Assembly (NCBI RefSeq): GCF_020682705.1 | Contig: NZ_JAGTTN010000001.1 | Span: 496,001-560,000, forward strand | DNA: 64,000 bases | Direction: 5' to 3' | Origin: Microbacterium allomyrinae | Lineage (GTDB): Bacteria > Actinomycetota > Actinomycetes > Actinomycetales > Microbacteriaceae | Part shown: piece after piece, positions 8,736 through 18,307 of the stretch | Position numbering within the stretch: the stretch's first letter is position 1 | Layout: each line of letters starts with the position of its first letter | The notes under the pieces: generated by a model | Told to the model about the DNA's origin: nothing | What the model saw: the letters and a program-made list of their open reading frames with translations, nothing else | The model's database searches: none | Translations under genes and position numbers: made by a program

Positions 8736-9755
8736 TCAGGCGGTGGCGAATCCCCGCGGGTTCTTCGACTGCCAGTTCCACGCGTCGCGCGAGGCGTCGT
8801 CGATCGTGAGGGTCGCCGTCCAGCCCAGCTCGCGCTGCGCCTTCGACGGGTCGCAGTAGGTCGCCGCGACATCGCCGCCGCGACGCGGGAGCACCTGCGA
8901 GGGAAGCTCACGGCCCACGGCACGCTCGAACGACGCGATCAGCTGACGGACGCTCACGGGCTTGCCGGTGCCGAGGTTGAACACGGCGAAGCCCGGCTGC
9001 GCCTTCTCGAGTGCCGCGACGTGTCCTGCCGCGAGGTCGACGACATGGATGTAGTCGCGAAGGCCCGTGCCGTCGGGGGTGTCGTAGTCCTCACCGAAGA
9101 TGCCGATGCGCTCGAGCTCTCCGATCGCGACCCGCTGCACGTAGGGCATGAGGTTGTTGGGGATGCCGGTGGGGTCCTCGCCGATGAGCCCGCTCGGGTG
9201 CGCGCCGACCGGATTGAAGTAGCGCAGCACCGTGACGTCGAGTTCGGGGTTCACCCGCGCCACGTCCTCGAGCACGACCTCGTTCATGCGCTTGGACTTG
9301 CTGTAGGCGTTCGAGAGGTCGATGCTCGTGGCCGATTCCTCGGTGAACGGCAGGTCGGCAGGATCGGAGTAGACAGTGCCGGTGCTCGAGAAGAGGAACG
9401 AGCGGATGCCACGCTCGATGCCGACCCGCAGCAGCGCGTAGGTCGTGTCGAGGTTGTTGGAGTAATACTGAAGCGGCTTCTGCAGCGACTCCCCCACCGC
9501 CTTGAAGGCGGCCAGATGCACGATGGCGTCGAAGGGTCCGTGCTCGTCGAACGCCGCCGTGACGACCGCGTCGTCGGAGGCATCGCCCACGACGAGAGGG
9601 ACGCTCTTGCCGGTGATCTCGGCCACTCGATCCGCGGCGACCGCCGAGGTGTTCGACAGATCGTCGAGCAGGACTGCTTCGTGACCGGCATCCAGGAGAG
9701 CGACGGCCGTGTGTGCACCGATGTAGCCGGCACCGCCGGCAAGGAGTACGCGCAT
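8736..9755 (-). CDS. galE: UDP-glucose 4-epimerase
   Basis: The 339-residue short-chain dehydrogenase begins MRVLLAGGAGYIGAHT, with the GxxGYIG NAD-binding motif. The catalytic YSKSK lies near residue 152, with FSSTGTVY supplying the upstream serine/threonine. NPVGAHPSG and RDYIHVVDLA are GalE signatures. It interconverts UDP-glucose and UDP-galactose in the cytosol for the Leloir pathway or cell-wall galactan. The gene stands alone between DUF1295 (convergent) and tdk (same strand). Confidence 0.93.
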   Translation of the reverse strand: MRVLLAGGAGYIGAHTAVALLDAGHEAVLLDDLSNTSAVAADRVAEITGKSVPLVVGDASDDAVVTAAFDEHGPFDAIVHLAAFKAVGESLQKPLQYYSNNLDTTYALLRVGIERGIRSFLFSSTGTVYSDPADLPFTEESATSIDLSNAYSKSKRMNEVVLEDVARVNPELDVTVLRYFNPVGAHPSGLIGEDPTGIPNNLMPYVQRVAIGELERIGIFGEDYDTPDGTGLRDYIHVVDLAAGHVAALEKAQPGFAVFNLGTGKPVSVRQLIASFERAVGRELPSQVLPRRGGDVAATYCDPSKAQRELGWTATLTIDDASRDAWNWQSKNPRGFATA

Positions 9756-9823
9756 GTCTCCAGCCTAGGGCGCGACGCCCGGGCCTTCCGCACGCGCGAC
9801 GTCGGGTGCAGCGCGCGGTGACC

Positions 9824-10471
9824 TCAGTTCAGGCGCCCGCCCGATTCCCGCAGATAGCAGGCGGCGCACATCGACTCGTAGGTGACGCGCTCGGAGGTGA
9901 GCTCGTCGATCGCGACCTGATCGCCCTCGAACACGAACCTTCCGCCCACGAGTCGCGCGTTGAAGAGCGCCTTGCTTCCGCACCGGCAGATGGTCTTGAG
10001 CTCTTCGAGGCTGTGGGCGAGTTCGAGAAGACGCCGTGAGCCCGGAAACGCCTGGGTCTGGAAATCCGTGCGGATGCCGTAGGCCAGCACCGGCACGCCA
10101 TCCAGCACCGCGATCCGCAGCAGATCGTCCACCTGCTCGCGCGTGAGGAACTGCGCCTCGTCGATCAGGAGGCAGGCGACATCGACATCGTGCTCGTCCG
10201 ACTCCGGCACGAGGGCAGCTGCGGCATCCGTCGTCACTCGCGCCCGATGCTCGGCGAACAGCGCGCGCACGTCGTCATCGGGGCGGATGAGGAAGTCGAC
10301 CGTGCGCTTGACGCCCAGGCGGCTGTCGATCTGGTCGGCACCCTTGGTGTCGACCTCGGGCTTGGCCAGCAGCACGTGCTGACCCCGCTCCTCGTAGTTG
10401 TACGCGGCCTGCAGGAGCGACGTCGACTTGCCGGAGTTCATCGCCCCGTAGCGGAAGTAGAGCTTTGCCAC
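9824..10471 (-). CDS. tdk: Thymidine kinase (type II)
   Basis: The 215-residue protein starts at GTG 10471 (VAKLYFRYG). Walker A is AMNSGKSTSL, the DEAQ box is LLIDEAQFLT, and the lasso/zinc region supplies CRCG and CAACY cysteine pairs. FVFEGDQVAIDE is a type II TK segment near the C-terminus. The enzyme phosphorylates thymidine for nucleotide salvage. Extending the frame beyond 10471 adds an Arg/Ser-rich stretch that looks non-coding. The 130 bp upstream to mqo hold no gene. Confidence 0.92.
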   Translation of the reverse strand: MAKLYFRYGAMNSGKSTSLLQAAYNYEERGQHVLLAKPEVDTKGADQIDSRLGVKRTVDFLIRPDDDVRALFAEHRARVTTDAAAALVPESDEHDVDVACLLIDEAQFLTREQVDDLLRIAVLDGVPVLAYGIRTDFQTQAFPGSRRLLELAHSLEELKTICRCGSKALFNARLVGGRFVFEGDQVAIDELTSERVTYESMCAACYLRESGGRLN

Positions 10472-10601
10472 GAACCGAGCGTAATGCGTCCGCGGAGTGC
10501 CCGGCGCAGAGCGAGCTGCGTCGTCGGGGCGGGCTCGTGCTCCGCTTCGGCACGGGCTCGCTCGGTGGGCGCCGGGGCGGCTGCGCCGTGCGCGCGAGGC
10601 G

Positions 10602-12116
10602 CTACGCGGTGAGGGCGAGCACCTGTGCGGTCTCGGAGAGGGACTCCTCTGCCACCTCGGGGCGCGGGTTGAGCGTCTCGCCGTAGCTCGGGATGAGCTC
10701 GCGCAGGCGCGGCTCCCAGGCATCGATCCGATCGGGGAAGCAGGTCTTCAGCAGCCCCAGCATGATGGACACCGCGGTCGAGGCACCGGGCGACGCGCCC
10801 AGGAGTCCGGCGATGGTTCCGTCGGCTCCGGTGACGACCTCGGTGCCGAACTGCAGGATGCCGCCCTTGTCGGGGTCCTTCTTGATGACCTGCGCCCGCT
10901 GGCCGGCCTGGATGAGCTCCCAGTCCTCATCCTTTGCGGTGGGGACGAAGGTGCGCAGGCTGTCGACCTTCTTCGCATGGTTCTTCAGCAGTTCACCCAC
11001 GAGGTACGTGATGAGACTCGGGTTGTCCCACGCCACCTTGAGCATCGGTCCGAGGTTGCCCGGGCGCACCTGGCCGACGATGTCGAACAGCGAACCGGTC
11101 TTCAGGAACTTCGGGCTGAACGTCGCGAACGGGCCGAACAGCAGCGAAGCCTCACCGTCGACGACACGGGTGTCGAGGTGCGGCACCGACATGGGCGGCG
11201 CGCCGACCGATGCCTGCGAGTACACCTTCGCCTTGTGCTGGGCGACGATGGCGGGATTGGTGGTCTTGAGGAACTGCCCGCCGATCGGGAAGACGCCGTA
11301 GCCCGAGATCTCGGGGATCCCCGAGCGCTGCAGCAGCTTGAGCGCCCAGCCGCCCGCGCCCACGAACACGAACTTCGCGCGGATCTCGCCCGGCGTGCGG
11401 CCCACCGTGCGGCGGTACTTCACGCGCCAGGTGCCGTCGTCGAGACGCTTCAGGCGTCGCACCTCGGTGTTGGTGCGCACGTCCGCGCCGTTCTCGGCGA
11501 GGTTGTCGAAGAGCTGATGGGTGAGCGCGCCGAAGTCGACGTCGGTGCCGGCGGGCACCCGAGTGGCGGCGAACGGCTCGCCCTTGCGGCGCTTCTGCAT
11601 GAGCAGCGGCGTCCACGTGTTGATCACGCGTGAGTCGTCGCTGTACTCGATGCCGGCGAAGAGGGGCTCCTTCCTGAGCACCTCGTAGCGCTTCTTGAGG
11701 TACGCGACGTCCTTCTCGCCCTGGACGAAGGTCATGTGAGGCGTCGAGTTGATGAACGTCGACGGGGCGTCCAGGACTCCTTCCTCGACGAGCGAGGACC
11801 ACAGCTGGCGACTCAGCTGGAACTGCTCGTTGATCGCGATCGCCTTGGCGGGGTCGACGCCGCCATCCTTGCCCTCGGGCATGTAGTTCAGCTCGCACAG
11901 CGCTGCGTGACCGGTGCCCGCGTTGTTCCAGGCGTTCGAGCTTTCCAGAGCGACATCGTGCAGGCGCTCGAACACCGCGATCTTGAGGTCGGGCTGCAGT
12001 TCCTGGAGAAGGGTGCCCAGCGTCGCACTCATGACCCCGCCGCCGATCAGCAGCACATCGACGGTTTCGACGTGGGGGTCGTGGTCGGTCGTGGTGTCAG
12101 CGGGCGTTTGAGTCAC
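10602..12116 (-). CDS. mqo: Malate:quinone oxidoreductase
   Basis: The 504-residue flavoprotein has an N-terminal FAD motif, VDVLLIGGGVMSATLGTLL, with the Mqo hallmarks SSNAWNNAGTGHAALCELNY, GPFATFSPKFLKTGS and LLGASPGASTAVSIML. It oxidises malate to oxaloacetate at the membrane and reduces quinone, replacing or complementing NAD-linked malate dehydrogenase, as is usual in Actinobacteria. Length is normal for the family. The 399-bp space upstream contains the 59-bp tandem array, so any mqo promoter must lie within or next to it. Confidence 0.95.
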   Translation of the reverse strand: MTQTPADTTTDHDPHVETVDVLLIGGGVMSATLGTLLQELQPDLKIAVFERLHDVALESSNAWNNAGTGHAALCELNYMPEGKDGGVDPAKAIAINEQFQLSRQLWSSLVEEGVLDAPSTFINSTPHMTFVQGEKDVAYLKKRYEVLRKEPLFAGIEYSDDSRVINTWTPLLMQKRRKGEPFAATRVPAGTDVDFGALTHQLFDNLAENGADVRTNTEVRRLKRLDDGTWRVKYRRTVGRTPGEIRAKFVFVGAGGWALKLLQRSGIPEISGYGVFPIGGQFLKTTNPAIVAQHKAKVYSQASVGAPPMSVPHLDTRVVDGEASLLFGPFATFSPKFLKTGSLFDIVGQVRPGNLGPMLKVAWDNPSLITYLVGELLKNHAKKVDSLRTFVPTAKDEDWELIQAGQRAQVIKKDPDKGGILQFGTEVVTGADGTIAGLLGASPGASTAVSIMLGLLKTCFPDRIDAWEPRLRELIPSYGETLNPRPEVAEESLSETAQVLALTA

Positions 12117-12271
12117 CAGACAATTCTAAGTCGGCTTGACGATGCGCCCGACCGAGGTCCTGGTCATGGGGCGAAAGTCCTGCTGTTCTTGACCAGTGAG
12201 AAAGCGAGCGAGTGTCCACGGGGCATCCGCTCGCTTTCGCGCGGTATTGGGTCGGGCGCGGCGTGACGAAT

Positions 12272-12460
12272 CCGCCCCGGGGCGGAACACGCACCGTGGG
12301 ACGGGCAGATCCCGCCCCAGCGTGAGCACACCGCCCCGGGGCGGAACACGCACGGTGGGACGGGCAGATCCCGCCCCAGCGTGAGCCAACCGTCCCGGGG
12401 CGGAACACGCACGGTGGGACGGGCAGATCCCGCCCCAGCGTGAGCCAACCGCCCCGGGGC
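12272..12460. repeat. 59-bp tandem array (three full copies and a partial fourth)
   Basis: Units begin at 12272, 12331, 12390 and 12449, exactly 59 bp apart. Each opens with the GC-only palindrome CCGCCCCGGGGCGG (the third has one T; the fourth breaks off after CCGCCCCGGGGC), followed by AACACGCACGGTGGGACGGG and CAGATCCCGCCCCAGCGTGAG. Copies differ at only a few bases. The array fills most of the 399-bp gap between asd and mqo (12,117-12,515). I see no other gene in that gap. Confidence 0.9.
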
Positions 12461-12515
12461 ATCGCGCGCGGGGTCGCACAGGCGGGACGGAATCCGCCCC
12501 GCGGCGAAATCCGTT

Positions 12516-13634
<1,119 letters not shown>

Positions 13635-14153
13635 TCAGCGGCCGGTGCCGGCGTGGACGACGGCGTCGGTGTCGCCGTCGAGGCCATAGGCGGCGTGCAC
13701 GACGCGGGCCGCCTCGGACAGGTCGTCGCCGCGCACCACGACCGAGATGCGGATCTCGGAGGTCGAGATCATCTCGATGTTGATGCCCGAGACGCTGAGC
13801 GCCTCGAAGAGCGTCGCCGAGACACCCGAGTGGGTGCGCATGCCCGCGCCGACCACCGACAGCTTGCCGATCTGGTCGTCGTGGACCAGGTTCTGGAACC
13901 CGATGTCGGCCTGGTCGCCCGCGAGCGCCTTGAGAGCGATCGCCGCGTCCGTCTTGGGGAGGGTGAACGAGATGTCGGTGCGCCCCGTGGCGGCGGCCGA
14001 CACGTTCTGCACGATCATGTCGACGTTCGCGCCGGACTTGGCGATGACCTTGAATATCTCGGCCGCCTTGCCCGGAACGTCGGGGACGCCGATGACCGTG
14101 ATCTTGGCCTGGCTGAGGTCGGTCGCGACTCCCGCGACGATCGGCTCTTCCAT
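13635..14153 (-). other. Internal start producing aspartokinase beta subunit
   Basis: Inside lysC, ATG 14153 ([13 protein letters not shown]) is preceded by GAGGGAGAACAG, a strong ribosome binding site with GGGAG five bases before the start. The product would be 172 residues and contain only the two ACT domains. In Corynebacterium glutamicum and Bacillus the same arrangement yields the beta subunit of an alpha2beta2 kinase, and the corynebacterial beta also starts Met-Glu-Glu. Sequence supports it directly; expression is inferred. Confidence 0.75.
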
Positions 14154-14921
14154 CTGTTCTCCCTCTTCGCCATCGGGGAGGGTCATCCCCGGGCCGAGCA
14201 CGTAGGTTCCGACGCTCGAACTGAACGTCGAGCGCGAGTGGATGAGCACGCCGTGGCGGCGTGCGTACTCGACGGCCCGGATGTACAGCACCTTGGCGCC
14301 GTTGGCCGCGAGCTCGAGCATCTCTTCGGCCGATACGACGCCGAGCTTGCGCGCCTTCGGCACGACGCGCGGGTCGGCGGTGTAGATGCCGTCGACGTCG
14401 CTGTAGATCTCGCACACATCCGCGTCGAGGGCGGCGGCGAGCGCAACGGCGGTGGTGTCGGAGCCGCCGCGTCCGAGCGTGGTGATGTCGCGGGTATCGC
14501 GGTTGAAGCCCTGGAAGCCGGCGACGATGACGATCGCGCCCTCATCGAGCGCCTCGCGCAGACGGATCGGGGTGACATCGACGATCCGGGCCGCGCCGTG
14601 CGTGGCATCCGTGATCATGCCGGCCTGGCTGCCGGTGAACGACCGCGCCTCGAAGCCCATCGAGTGGATCGCCATCGCCAGCAGTGCCATCGAGATGCGC
14701 TCGCCGCTGGACAGCAGCATGTCGAGCTCGCGCGGCGCGGGGATGGGCGCGACCTGGCCCGCCAGGTCGAGCAGCTCGTCGGTGGTGTCACCCATGGCGC
14801 TCACGGCCACGACGACGTCGTGCCCGGCGCGACGGGTGTCGACGATGCGCTTCGCGACCCGCTTGATGCTCTCGGCATCGGCGACCGACGAACCGCCGTA
14901 CTTCTGGACGATCAGCGCCAC
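13635..14921 (-). CDS. lysC: Aspartate kinase (alpha subunit)
   Basis: I start this 428-residue protein at GTG 14921, read as [18 protein letters not shown], with GGAG seven bases upstream. The frame runs on to 14993 but that part does not resemble the family. The kinase domain has [28 protein letters not shown] and [14 protein letters not shown]. Two ACT domains follow ([11 protein letters not shown] and [13 protein letters not shown]), as in lysine/threonine feedback-controlled kinases. It catalyses the first step of the aspartate family pathway. asd follows after 48 bp. Confidence 0.95.
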   Translation of the reverse strand: MALIVQKYGGSSVADAESIKRVAKRIVDTRRAGHDVVVAVSAMGDTTDELLDLAGQVAPIPAPRELDMLLSSGERISMALLAMAIHSMGFEARSFTGSQAGMITDATHGAARIVDVTPIRLREALDEGAIVIVAGFQGFNRDTRDITTLGRGGSDTTAVALAAALDADVCEIYSDVDGIYTADPRVVPKARKLGVVSAEEMLELAANGAKVLYIRAVEYARRHGVLIHSRSTFSSSVGTYVLGPGMTLPDGEEGEQMEEPIVAGVATDLSQAKITVIGVPDVPGKAAEIFKVIAKSGANVDMIVQNVSAAATGRTDISFTLPKTDAAIALKALAGDQADIGFQNLVHDDQIGKLSVVGAGMRTHSGVSATLFEALSVSGINIEMISTSEIRISVVVRGDDLSEAARVVHAAYGLDGDTDAVVHAGTGR

Positions 14922-15085
14922 GATGGAACTCCCGGAGGTGCCTCGTAAGGGCACGCGTGTCATATCGGGTGGGCGAACGGATGCCGCACCCACCGATCCA
15001 TCTTACGGACGCGCTCATGCGCATCCGGTCATGTGACGCCTCACCCGCTGATGCGGCACCGGTACGAGGCCGTTAGCATCCGAAC

Positions 15086-15574
15086 ATGGAGCAGATCGAG
15101 GCCTGGTCGGAGTTCAACGTCGCGATGGTCGGCGCCACGGCCGCACTCGCCGGTCTCGTGATCGTGGCCTCGAGCGTCAACATCGCCGAGATCATCAAAT
15201 CGAACACCCTGACCGCACGCCTCGCCGCGGCGATCGCGGCGCTCGTACTCGCGATCATCGTCACGGGAGTGGGTCTCGTTCCCGACGTCGGCATCCTTTC
15301 GTACGGCGTGGTGATCGGCGTCTCCACACTGCTGGCCGCGATCTTCCAGGTGCATGCGACCCGCGTCATCGCGCACGACCCCGATCCCGAACACGTCGCG
15401 CGCGTGTTCAAAGCAGCACTCGGATTCGCACCGATCACCGCCTACGCGGCCGCGTCGCTCGCGTTGCTCTTCGCGGCGCCGGTGGGCCTGACGATCGCCG
15501 CCGTGGGAACGCTGCTGGCCATCGTGTCGGCCATCGTCGTCTCGTGGGTCGCGCTCGTCGAAGTGCTGCGCTGA
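15086..15574 (+). CDS. Small integral membrane protein, function unknown
   Basis: The 162-residue protein has four clear hydrophobic helices, at about residues 15-32, 45-65, 72-90 and 115-155 (the last being two close segments). Loops are short and rich in Ala and Val. There is no signal peptide or recognisable motif. It stands alone, divergent from lysC. Codon use matches its neighbours, so I consider it a real gene. No function can be assigned. Confidence 0.75.
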   Translation: MEQIEAWSEFNVAMVGATAALAGLVIVASSVNIAEIIKSNTLTARLAAAIAALVLAIIVTGVGLVPDVGILSYGVVIGVSTLLAAIFQVHATRVIAHDPDPEHVARVFKAALGFAPITAYAAASLALLFAAPVGLTIAAVGTLLAIVSAIVVSWVALVEVLR

Positions 15575-15713
15575 CCGTCTCGGCGGGCGCGAGCCCGCAA
15601 TCGGATCCGTGGGTGCGGAGACCGTGGGCGAAGTTCCGTATCGGGTGAGCCGCGGATTGACACAACGACTTGTCCGAGGGAATCCGCGCAATCTGAGGAA
15701 CGTCGTGTCCGCC

Positions 15714-16079
15714 TTAGTTCGATAGAGGTAGCGGCGTGCCCTGGTGGCAAAGGATCACAGGTGCGCTGCCACTCACGTCCCAGAGGGATGCGTGCCGGCT
15801 GCTCGCCGCAGGAGTGCTGATGCGAAAGGTCACGAGCACCAAGCCGGGCGGGACCTGGTTGAACATCCACTCGTCGGTTTCGGGTGCGACGCGGCCTTCC
15901 TCTTGTTCGAGCGCAGCGATGGTGTCGACTTGAGTCCATCGACGACCTGAACGGCCGATCTCGGCGAAGTCTGGGTGCAGGACGGTGCGCACGCGGTCCG
16001 CGTTACGACGCACGTCAGGGTCAAGGAGTTCGAGCTCGGACGCCATGACGGCGTTGAAGCGACTCGACGACTCCCACAC
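15714..16079 (-). CDS. DUF4440/NTF2-like small protein
   Basis: From GTG 16079 the product is about 121 residues. LELLDPDVRRNADRVRTVLH followed by PDFAEIGRSGRRW is the typical start of DUF4440 proteins with an SnoaL/NTF2-like cone fold. The C-terminal half (FRISTPAASSRHASLW) gives the beta strands. The start lies two bases behind the stop of the GNAT gene, so the genes are probably coupled; ATG 16046 is an alternative. Such proteins often bind small ligands or act as isomerases. The role here is unknown. Confidence 0.72.
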   Translation of the reverse strand: MWESSSRFNAVMASELELLDPDVRRNADRVRTVLHPDFAEIGRSGRRWTQVDTIAALEQEEGRVAPETDEWMFNQVPPGLVLVTFRISTPAASSRHASLWDVSGSAPVILCHQGTPLPLSN

Positions 16080-16081
16080 CG

Positions 16082-16576
16082 CTATCTCACCATCCGCGCG
16101 TCGGTGATCAGCGGCGCGTGCGGGTCGATCTGCTCGGCTCCATCGAAATGAAAACCGTTGCGCAGATAGAACGCCGTTGCTCGTGGATTCTCCTTCGCGA
16201 CCCACAGCATCGCCGGGTCCGTTCCCAGAGTCTCGTCCAGAAGCGCCTGACCGGCCCCCGTCCCGTAGTGGGCAGCCAAAACGTAGATCGCGTAGAGCAA
16301 GCGGTCGCGAGGTGGCTTCTCACCGTTCAGACCTTCGCCCGGCCCCACCCACGCGAAACCGATGATTGTCCCGCCGGTCTCGGCCACCCGAACCGTCATG
16401 TCATCCCGCGGGTGTGTGAGGGCGTGATGCCACATGCGGTGCCGACGCTCGACGTACTGCTCGGAGAAGTAGTCGGCGGGGAGCAGATCAGAGTACGCCT
16501 CTTTCCACGTCGCAACGTGCAGATGGGCGAGCTCCGACGCATCAACCGGCCGCGGTTCTCGGATCGTGAATGCCAT
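16082..16576 (-). CDS. GNAT family N-acetyltransferase
   Basis: The 164-residue protein has GNAT features. LAHLHVATWKEAYSDLLPADY is the usual N-terminal helix pair, IIGFAWVGPGE forms the beta-4 strand, and LYAIYVLAAHYGTGAGQALL carries the acetyl-CoA loop (Q/R-x-x-G-x-G/A). ENPRATAFYLRNGFHFDGAEQ is the C-terminal signature. It acetylates an unknown amine. A 50-bp repeat (16611-16660) lies 35 bp upstream of its ATG, and a related copy stands in the same place before the 67-residue gene at 17013. Confidence 0.85.
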   Translation of the reverse strand: MAFTIREPRPVDASELAHLHVATWKEAYSDLLPADYFSEQYVERRHRMWHHALTHPRDDMTVRVAETGGTIIGFAWVGPGEGLNGEKPPRDRLLYAIYVLAAHYGTGAGQALLDETLGTDPAMLWVAKENPRATAFYLRNGFHFDGAEQIDPHAPLITDARMVR

Positions 16577-16610
16577 GCGCCCATGGTGTCAGGAGCGGGC
16601 CCGCCACCCG

Positions 16611-16660
16611 AAATGTCCAGACGGACACCGCGTAGACATTTCATCTGCGAAATGGACAAC
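16611..16660 (-). repeat. 50-bp element, copy A, upstream of the GNAT gene
   Basis: This copy matches 17051-17100 at 42 of 50 positions in the same orientation. It contains two small dyads, TGTCC-agac-GGACA and CATTTC-atctgc-GAAATG. It ends 35 bp before the GNAT start. The rest of the gap to 16809 has no gene, but shows two GTGTCCGC words (near 16744 and 16774) that may belong to the same element. Confidence 0.7.
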
Positions 16661-16809
16661 TCCGAGCGGAATCTACAAGGCCCTGTAGGAAACAGTTCGA
16701 ACTTCCGTCGCGCCTGCGACGTTGCGCGCCCAGAAGGGTCAATGTGTCCGCAGCGTCGAGCGCCGACAGATGAACGTGTCCGCGAGTTTTTCCCGCTGGC
16801 CGTGAGTCT

Positions 16810-17013
16810 CTACTGACCTGATTCCGGTCCCGATGCCTCGAGCCGTGTAAGACGGTACTCAGTAACGAATCGGATCGAAGACACCGCGGCGGCCACGAAC
16901 ATGATGACGACCGAGACGACCGACCACCACTCCGACAATCCTGCGCCGAGCATCATCATGCCAGCTCCGAGATAGATGGCGGCCCCGAACAAGTATCCGC
17001 TCGACGTTGTCAT
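16810..17013 (-). CDS. Small two-helix membrane protein, unknown
   Basis: The 67-residue protein has two hydrophobic helices (about residues 7-25 and 29-48) and a polar tail ending RLTRLEASGPESGQ. The ATG at 17013 lies 38 bp below copy B of the 50-bp element. No family is recognised. Coding potential is moderate, resting on helix pattern and codon use. Confidence 0.5.
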   Translation of the reverse strand: MTTSSGYLFGAAIYLGAGMMMLGAGLSEWWSVVSVVIMFVAAAVSSIRFVTEYRLTRLEASGPESGQ

Positions 17014-17050
17014 TCCCCGAGGGTACTGCCCCGACGACTAGTGATGACAG

Positions 17051-17100
17051 AAACGTCCCGACGGACATCGCCTCGATATTTCGTCTGCGAGATGGACAAC
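17051..17100 (-). repeat. 50-bp element, copy B, upstream of the 67-residue membrane protein gene
   Basis: This direct repeat of 16611-16660 has eight mismatches. It keeps both dyads only in part, for example CGTCC-cgac-GGACA. The distance to the downstream ATG (38 bp) is nearly the same as for copy A (35 bp), which suggests a shared regulatory or recombination function rather than chance. Confidence 0.7.
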
Positions 17101-17153
17101 GTCAAAATGAACCTGCATCGAGCGGGAGGAACCCGGCGTGTCGCGGACCCGGC

Positions 17154-18086
17154 TCAGCCCGGGGCGATGGGGGGCAGATCGGTTCCGGGCTCTCGCACGC
17201 GGATGGTTCCGCCCGTCGCCGCGAGCCAGCAGCCGAGGATCACCAGCGGGAAGCCGATCAGCAGCCCCAGCGTGAGCTGCTCACCGAGGATCACGGTGCC
17301 CAGGACGATCGCGACCACGGGGTTGACGTAGGTGAACAGCGGCGCCCGCACCGGACCGACGCGCCTGATCAAAGCGAAGAAGACGATGAACGCAACCGCC
17401 GTGCACAGCACCGCGAGCGCGACGAGCGAGACGGTGCTCGCGACGGTGGGCACCTGGTGCTGCGTGAGGAACGCGATAGGCGTGTAGAAGATCCCGACGG
17501 CGAAGAGAGCCAGCGTGATCGAGCCGAGCGAGGGGACGTCTCGGAGCTTCGTCGCGATGATGAATGGCGCGATCGCGTACAGCAGCGCGACGAGCAGGAC
17601 CTCGCCGACCGCGACGAGGCCTCCTCCACCGTCGATGGCCAGCCCCGGTCCGGCGACGATCACGAACACGCCTGCGAAGCCCACGAAGAGTCCGATCGCC
17701 CGGGCGGGCTTGAGGACCGACCGGTCGCCCCCGCCGAACGCGATGAGCGCCGCGAACAGCGGCACCGTGGCGACGAGCAGGCCCGTCAGCCCGGACGGGA
17801 GGGTCTGTTCCGCGTGGCCGAGCAGCATGAACGGTCCGGCCATCTCGATGGCGCCGAACAGCAGCACCCAGCCGATCTTCCCGAACGCGGGGCGCAGCGC
17901 TTTCTGGTGGAGTGCGAACGGCAGGAGCAGCAGCGCGCCCAGAAGCGTGCGCCCGGCGACGACGGCGGCGGGCGAGTACGACTCGACGGCGACGCTGATG
18001 AACAGGTACGGGACGCCCCAGAGGAGAGCCATCGCGCCGAACAGCACCCAGGCGCGCGCGTCGAACCTCTCGATGGTGCCGTTCAT
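17154..18086 (-). CDS. EamA/DMT family transporter
   Basis: The 310-residue protein has ten predicted hydrophobic helices in two halves, the EamA repeat arrangement. Motifs include ALLWGVPYLFISVAVESYSP at the start and APLFTYVNPVVAIVLGTVIL in the ninth helix, both typical of drug/metabolite exporters. It is expected in the cytoplasmic membrane, exporting a metabolite or amino acid; the substrate is unknown. It is followed on its upstream side by a 16-bp tandem array and recR. Confidence 0.87.
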   Translation of the reverse strand: MNGTIERFDARAWVLFGAMALLWGVPYLFISVAVESYSPAAVVAGRTLLGALLLLPFALHQKALRPAFGKIGWVLLFGAIEMAGPFMLLGHAEQTLPSGLTGLLVATVPLFAALIAFGGGDRSVLKPARAIGLFVGFAGVFVIVAGPGLAIDGGGGLVAVGEVLLVALLYAIAPFIIATKLRDVPSLGSITLALFAVGIFYTPIAFLTQHQVPTVASTVSLVALAVLCTAVAFIVFFALIRRVGPVRAPLFTYVNPVVAIVLGTVILGEQLTLGLLIGFPLVILGCWLAATGGTIRVREPGTDLPPIAPG

Positions 18087-18187
18087 GCGTCGTGCCTCAT
18101 CCCCTCAGGTTGCCGCACGGGGACTGCCACCGTGCTACGTCCGACCGCCAATCTAGGGTCGGGATCGGACAGGATAGACCGAGGGAT

Positions 18188-18299
18188 CGGACAGACCGCG
18201 TGCCGGACAGATCTCGTGCCGGACAGACCGCGTGCCGGACAGACCGCGTGCCGGACAGACCGCGTGCCGGACAGACCGCGTGCCGGACAGACCCGAGCG
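18188..18299. repeat. 16-bp tandem array, seven copies
   Basis: CGGACAGACCGCGTGC repeats with exact 16-bp spacing at 18188, 18204, 18220, 18236, 18252, 18268 and 18284. The second copy reads GATCTCGTGC in its right half and the last diverges at its end. A related word, CGGACAGG, lies near 18167. The array fills the space between recR and the EamA gene; no coding function is apparent. Confidence 0.9.
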
Positions 18300-18307
18300 C
18301 CGGAATC

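Noticed and set aside
12126..12479. Open frames through the 59-bp array
   Set aside because: They consist only of translated repeat units (GGICPSHRACSAPGR) and lack homology or ribosome binding sites.
15714..17100. Toxin-antitoxin pair in the small-gene zone
   Set aside because: The GNAT and DUF4440 genes are coupled, but neither resembles a TacT-type toxin partnered with a ribbon-helix-helix antitoxin.
18188..18299. Short regular repeats as a CRISPR array
   Set aside because: Units follow each other without unique spacers, and no cas genes are near. The same holds for the 59-bp array at 12272.
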